Source: Saccoglossus kowalevskii | Taxonomy: Eukaryota; Hemichordata; Enteropneusta; Harrimaniidae | Assembly (NCBI RefSeq): GCF_000003605.2 | Contig: NW_003138373.1 | Location: 24,855 to 52,698, forward strand | Length of the DNA stretch: 27,844 nucleotides | Direction of reading: 5' to 3' | In this document: piece by piece, positions 12,301 to 18,300 of the stretch | Position numbering within the stretch: the stretch's first letter is position 1 | Layout of the letters: each line of letters opens with the position of its first letter | Program-made: the position numbers and the translations under genes | Notes under the pieces: generated by a model | What the model saw: only the letters and a program-made list of their open reading frames with translations | Told to the model about the DNA's origin: nothing | The model's database searches: none

Positions 12301-15300
12301 TTTCTCCGGTGCCCGGTGAACTAGCGGGAAGAGAGGAAAGGCGTACACAACTAAGTGGGTCCACGGGGCTAGCAAAGCGACCCTGGCCCAGGCTCCTGGA
12401 GTCAGCAGGAGTGTTACGTACGTCGGGAGCTTGGCGTTCCGGGGTGCGGCAAAACTGTCCAACATTGGGCCGTCCCACGGCTGAAACAGCCTGGAGGCTA
12501 CCCACTGGGGTATCAGCTACTCCGTGTTCTGGGGACGGAGCCGCCCTGAAAGGGCGTCGCCAGACTGCTCCTCACCCCTGGAAGGTGGTGTGCGGTTAGC
12601 TCCACATTGTATTCCAGGCACCAAAGGAGGATTTTGCTCCGCTGGGACTGACAACGATGGGGAATGCGTCCCCCCTCCTTCTTGAAAGAGACCACCTCTG
12701 CGTTGCCTGTGCGGTGCATGACTCTGTGGTCTCGAACTATGGGCAGAAAGCGTGGTAGTGCACTGCTCTCAGTTCGAGCCGGTTGATATGGTAGTCCCGA
12801 AACTAATGCAGGGGCCATATCCTTGGGCTTGTTGGCCCAATAGATGCGCTCCCCAACTCTAGGGAGAGGTATCTGTTACCAGAGTCATACCTGCGGCGAG
12901 CGGGCCCAAGGGGCTCCTCTGTCCGAGGATGGCCAGTGACGACCACCAGGACAGGGCTTCCTTCACTTGGTCCGAGATCGAAACCCGCCTATCTCGTTCC
13001 CATAGGAAGGCTTGGCGCCCAGGGACACCAACTGCGCATTGGGCCGAGGTGGGACTTGTCGATTTACTAATGAGCCCAACTGTTGAAGTAAATCCTGTGT
13101 TAGCCTGATGCGTTTGGCTATTACCCCTTGCCCGGGTTGTTGGTAACTGGAAGTCTGGGTACGGATTGAGGTGTACCGACATCTGGTGAAGCAGCAGCAC
13201 TACCTGTTTCATCACCCTGGTGAACACGTAGGGCGCTGTGCCTAACCCGAACCGGGGGCACCCGACCTTCGAATCACCCAGCTGGGCGATTCAAAGGAGA
13301 TAGCAACTCGCTGGGTGCATCGGTACATGCAGGTAGGCCCCGCTTAAGTCTAGCGGGGCTAGCCAGTCAAAACGGTGGATGGGGAGAAGAACCCTGAATG
13401 GTGTCTCCATGTGGAACCGATCGAGTAGCACATACTGAATCTGTCTGCCTAGGTCCAATACTGGACTCCTGCCACTTGTAGATTTGGTACTACGAACACA
13501 TTTGGGTAGAAGCCTGGCCTTAGTTCCGGCTGATGTACCCTGAGTATGGCGCCGTTTCCCAGCAAACTGCGACTTCCTGTCTTATTGCTTCTGAAATAAG
13601 GAAGTCCCCTGGCAGTGCCAAACAGGGTGGACACTGACAAGGGAGATGGAGATTTCAGCGGTATCCTTTAACAGAATGTCACCACCTGGGAAGGTCCAGG
13701 GGTCGGTCACCCGCTGTCTCCAAACCGGACTACACCGGCGCAATCTGTGTGCGACAGGGATATGTGGCCATGTGTTCGGCAGTTGCGAGGGGGGTGCTCC
13801 CTTCCCCATGAGGTGAGTTCCCCAAGGCCTGAAGTAGTCACTAAGTTGTGACCTGGCCATTCACTGAACACGTGCCTGTCCCGCCTGGTTGCAGAGGTGA
13901 GTGTCAAACATGCCTCCCCTGCTGCTGGGTAGACGTCCGCCCAGAGAGGGTGAGGAGCCACCACCTGGCTCTTACCTCCCTGGGGGCGCGCTACTACCCT
14001 TCCCTCCCATGAAAGGGTATAAGCGCTTGCCTCCTGGCTGACTCTGGCTAGCGGACGACGCCCTAGGGCGTTGTTTTCTGTGCGCCTGCCAGTCTGCATC
14101 ACTGAGGTGGGGACGTACCCTGGCTCAGCTTGACGGGCGAAAACATGTGCGTCTAAGGCCGCGTCTCGTAGCAGATGTGCGGTGCAGTGGCCCACCAGTA
14201 AAAATGTCGCCTGGTCTAGGAGGCTGGTACGTTCTGCCTCCAAGGTCTCCAGAGTGCTGGTCACGCATAATAATGTGCTCATGCAACTCTGCCCTCAGGG
14301 CTGGATGGGTCGTCTTCAATTGGCAAAGACACCCATGGAACGCGGCTATCCCCCTTTGCCCGGTTTGTCTAATTTGTGGTACCGGGGTCTGGGAAAGGAG
14401 CCTTGGAATCCGGTTGGGGGCGTTTTGGTCTCATCCCACGCTATGGGGTCTGATCCCGCAACCTTAGGTGGCCGCTTTAGGATCAAGGGTGGGGGTATAT
14501 ACATCGTATCACTGGGATCGATGATACTCTGCCTCACCTACAACTATACACTTCTATCAGGATTCACACTATCTTTGTTGTGACAAGTTTTTATTTATTC
14601 CAATTCAGACAACGTTGCCGGAAGTCACTGGAGCAGAGGCTGAGAGACAGAAAAAGAAGCAGGTATGGTTCATTTGTCGTTAGATACATTTCGGTTGTTT
14701 TGTTGCACCATGGTGTAGGGGTTTTGTATTTGTGCATGTATACTACACAGAGTTATCTAGAATTCTCACTAAGACACTCAATAACATAACAAGTATATTA
14801 AATTATATATATAATGATTATATGGAACAATGTAAACCTGTACACTTAGTTTGGTATATGTGTATATTCCAGGTAACTCTGTTGGTGTTTGACTACACTG
14901 AAGTAAAAATCGTTTCCTGTATTCTATTAGTTTGCATTATACTCACAATCCCGACTGCTGTTCGTAAAAAAAAATCGTCTGTGGAGGAAACAAAATTGCT
15001 GTCATAGTTAATACCTCATTTTTGAAAGTTGTAGTTTTCCTCAAAGTAGCTCAGTACAAGCCATTAGAGTACAGTGACCTACATGTACATTGTATGTGTC
15101 ACTCAATATGTTTCGCAGTGTCTTGCAACTTAGAAGTGTAATTGCTTACTTACCATCAAGCTGTGACTAAATCATGTAGTGGAGAAGTTCTAAAATTACT
15201 AAACATAATAAGACATGGCTTCTACAGTTTGTACTCAGTTCTAGTTCTGATTTGGTACTTATTTCACCACTAGAGGGCGCTTATCTCACATATCACCAGC

Positions 15301-18300
15301 TATGTGATTAGAAAGTGGTATAGCCAAAATTTCATCAAACTTTTGATAAAAAAAAAAATATTATCAGAAACCTTTGATTTATTGTTTTGTCGGAGACTTG
15401 TTTTATCTCAAGTAATCAAACATAGATTTGTTCACTTCTATAACATTCTGTCAACAATGCATGTCTTCTATAAGTTTTTAGATTTGTTGTGGTCAATGAT
15501 GTCATTCTATAATTGCATGTCTAGTGCATTATCAGTACATGTCTAATGCATGATCAGTACATGACTAATGCATGATCAGTACATGTCTAATGCATAATCA
15601 GTACATGTCCAATATTATTGCATGTATATTGTATTGTTTCTTCTAAACTCTTTCTGTACATATTGCAGTGTATCCCAATAATTGCAAACATAACAATTCA
15701 TACAAGCTTGCTGCAGTATAGCTATATACTAACACAGCCTATAGCAGTCTGCTGTACCTTGCATGCTTGTATTGAAATAAATCCCTGAGAATTAGAGTTG
15801 CATCTTATTTCTAACTTTTTAAAGGCTGGTGCAATATGTATAATATTTTACTCAAGGGAATAACATTGTTTCTAATTATGAATTCAAGTCCCATTGTGTC
15901 ATCCCTGGGACTGCACTAGAATAGACAATAGTGTTTTTTGTTCATAAAACATACTGACATTCTTGTTTGATGTTGGGTTTTGAATCTGTGATGGGTTAAC
16001 AATGGAATGCTGAAAATATTCTATATTTTGAAACAATGAATTTTAGCCACATATTAGCTAGTTTCAAATTGGTTGTTTGTCAAAGGGTGGTAATGTTATG
16101 ATCAGAACCTCATCCCAGCTAATTGAAAGATAACATTGTCAATTGCAAAATACCAACATAAAGGGCGCTCTACACATGACTGGTGTACTTTCAAATCACT
16201 GAGCTATAAAATCTGTCATGTTTTAACCAAACGGTTCTACACAAATATCAATTTTGGTGATTACTCTGTGTATGTTGAAGCACAGTGTAAAAAATGCAAT
16301 AATAATGCACAAATACAATAGGTTTTTTGAGGTGGAGGGACACACTTTTGTTTATTTCCCTACTACAGTGAATTATTATTGTTTTGATTTGTATTTATTT
16401 CCTCATGGAAAGTTTGTAATGTTCATATTCCTTTGGACTATTCTAATGGTGTGATTACCTGTTGCTTAGTATTCACAAGTGTCTCATGGTTTAAGTTTTT
16501 TATGGCAAATAGAGCAGATCTCAAATCATATTTTTGGAAACTAAGGAATACTTCATTATTATATATCTCTTGTTCACTTGGTTTTGCCTTATGTGATAAA
16601 AGTGTAATCTGACATGCTCCGTGTACTACATTGCTTTCGAACACAGGTTTCCAGAGATTTTCCCAAAATAAAAAAATTATAGACTTTTAGTTCTGGTTTT
16701 TCCTGGGTGGCAGACATAGGATAACAGGATTATTACAACTATTAACAGTCAATCCTGATATAACATGCAATGTAACACTTTTTCCCACCTACGTCTGTAT
16801 AAATCTGCTACATTTCTAGCTCATCCATCATTATTGAATGAATGAATGAAATGTAATGTATTTGCTGCATATATTAGACATAGAGACCAAAGTGACCTAT
16901 CCTGTGATGTTGTTTGTTGGTTGATGTTTACTCCATTTCCAATATCTGATATGTGTAGTTTCAGTCTGCTGTTGTGATATTCCATTCATTTATATGTTTA
17001 TCATCTGCTTAAGATTTGAATACTAACTTTGTTTCATGGGTTGATATTTCTCAGAACTGTAAACTAATTAATCAGTGCATGCATGGTTGTTAAGCAGTTG
17101 TGTGTTATGTAACAGCATTTTGTGTTTTCTTTGTGCTATGGAAAATTGATTAAAAAATGTCAAGTATGATTTTCACAGAGGAACAGTATGGCACTAAAGA
17201 CACTCTTACGTGTTGACAAGTGGCCGCATGTGTTTTACACAGATGGAACGGATAAATCTACCAGTGGGAAAAACAAAGCAAGTGATATCAAATTCGTTAT
17301 TTTTGATTTCTGTGATAATATATGCATGTATTTCAGCTGTGAGATTCTGGATGCTGGCTTGTTGTCTACACACATACAAGATTTATATTTTACATCTCAT
17401 TTAAATACCTACTATGCAAGCTGATGCGATTGAAACTCAATTTTCCAAACATAAAAAACATTTTTTTTATGCTGCCACAGTGTTTTAAAGCTTTTGAAGT
17501 TTGTTTTTTTTCTAGATAAAAGTGTCTGTTGAAATGTCAATTCCATGGTTTGCTGGAATAAATACATCTATAAGTGAAGTTCCATGTGTGACTTTCACTG
17601 GTCCAATATTTTCCTTGTAGTATTCCGATAAGTTTGTTGCAGATATTGTTCTGACCTTATGACCTCTGTCTTCTGATTGGTTGATTATGTACAACTAACT
17701 AATCAGTTGTCTGTGTGGTTCCCTGTTATTGGTCGAAGTAGTATTAATTCTTTAGAATTTGATATTACTTGATTCAATCAACTATGGTAGGAAAATGCCT
17801 CAGCAGGATAAGTATCAGTTGCAGTTAACTTAGGGAGCCTTTCACTAGCTTATGACATCATACAGATGGACCTCGTACTCCTCAGCATGATCATTGTAAT
17901 CAATGAGAAAAAAATTAAGAATTTCAAGTCAATTAATTAATTAATTAGAAATATTGTAAATTCTTGCATGATTAGGCAAACAAATTGTTGTTTGACCTTT
18001 GTCATTTACTCTGGTATGAATGGAATTGTTTGACCTTTGTCATTTACTCTGGTATGAATGGAATTGTTTGACCTTTGTCATTTACTCTGGTATGAATGGA
18101 ATTGTTTGACCTTTGTCATTTACTCTGGTATGAATGGAATTGTTTGACCTTTTTCATTTACTCTGGTATGAATGGAATTGTTTGACCTTTGTCATTTACT
18201 CTGGTATGAATGGAATTGTTTGACCTTTGTCATTTACTCTGGTATGAATGGAATTGCTTGACCTTTGTCATTTACTCTGGTATGAATGGAATTGCTTGAC

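Larger units (their letters stand above)
11812..14540 (-). mobile_element. Degenerate DIRS-type (tyrosine-recombinase class) retrotransposon, antisense
   Basis: A sharply GC-rich block inside an AT-rich intron. Read on the minus strand from right to left it gives a Gag-like region, RT, RNase H and the post-RNase H segment typical of DIRS/Ngaro elements (PDVDLFAxRxNxxLP then LxAPxWPxxxWFPLLLE). Candidate inverted termini are TAGGCGAGG (11812-11820) and CCTCACCTA (14532-14540), one mismatch. About 2.7 kb is short for the class, and no recombinase domain is recognisable, so it is truncated or internally deleted. Stops, frameshifts and lost catalytic residues show it is inactive. Boundaries are approximate. 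Confidence 0.78.
10991..14608. other. 3.6-kb intron carrying nested transposons
   Basis: The intron is AT-rich from 10991 to about 11811 and from about 14541 to 14608. A GC-rich antisense retrotransposon lies between. A truncated TTAA-type repeat abuts the left edge of that block. Confidence 0.8.

Noticed and set aside
12243-14583. Plus-strand open frames in the GC-rich block (12243-12599, 14147-14467, 14182-14583)
   Set aside because: They are antisense to the retrotransposon frames, and low stop frequency in GC-rich DNA explains them.
14732-15007. Open frame with a hydrophobic segment after a TTCCAG acceptor at 14871
   Set aside because: The phase would fit, but the content (a membrane-like stretch then poly-Lys) is unlike the neighbouring exons and no signal supports use. 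It might be a readthrough artefact.
15880-15920. AGTCCCA...TGGGACT inverted repeat, with a similar CATCCCTGGGACT near 10105
   Set aside because: Two short matches are too little to define a repeat family or a functional hairpin.
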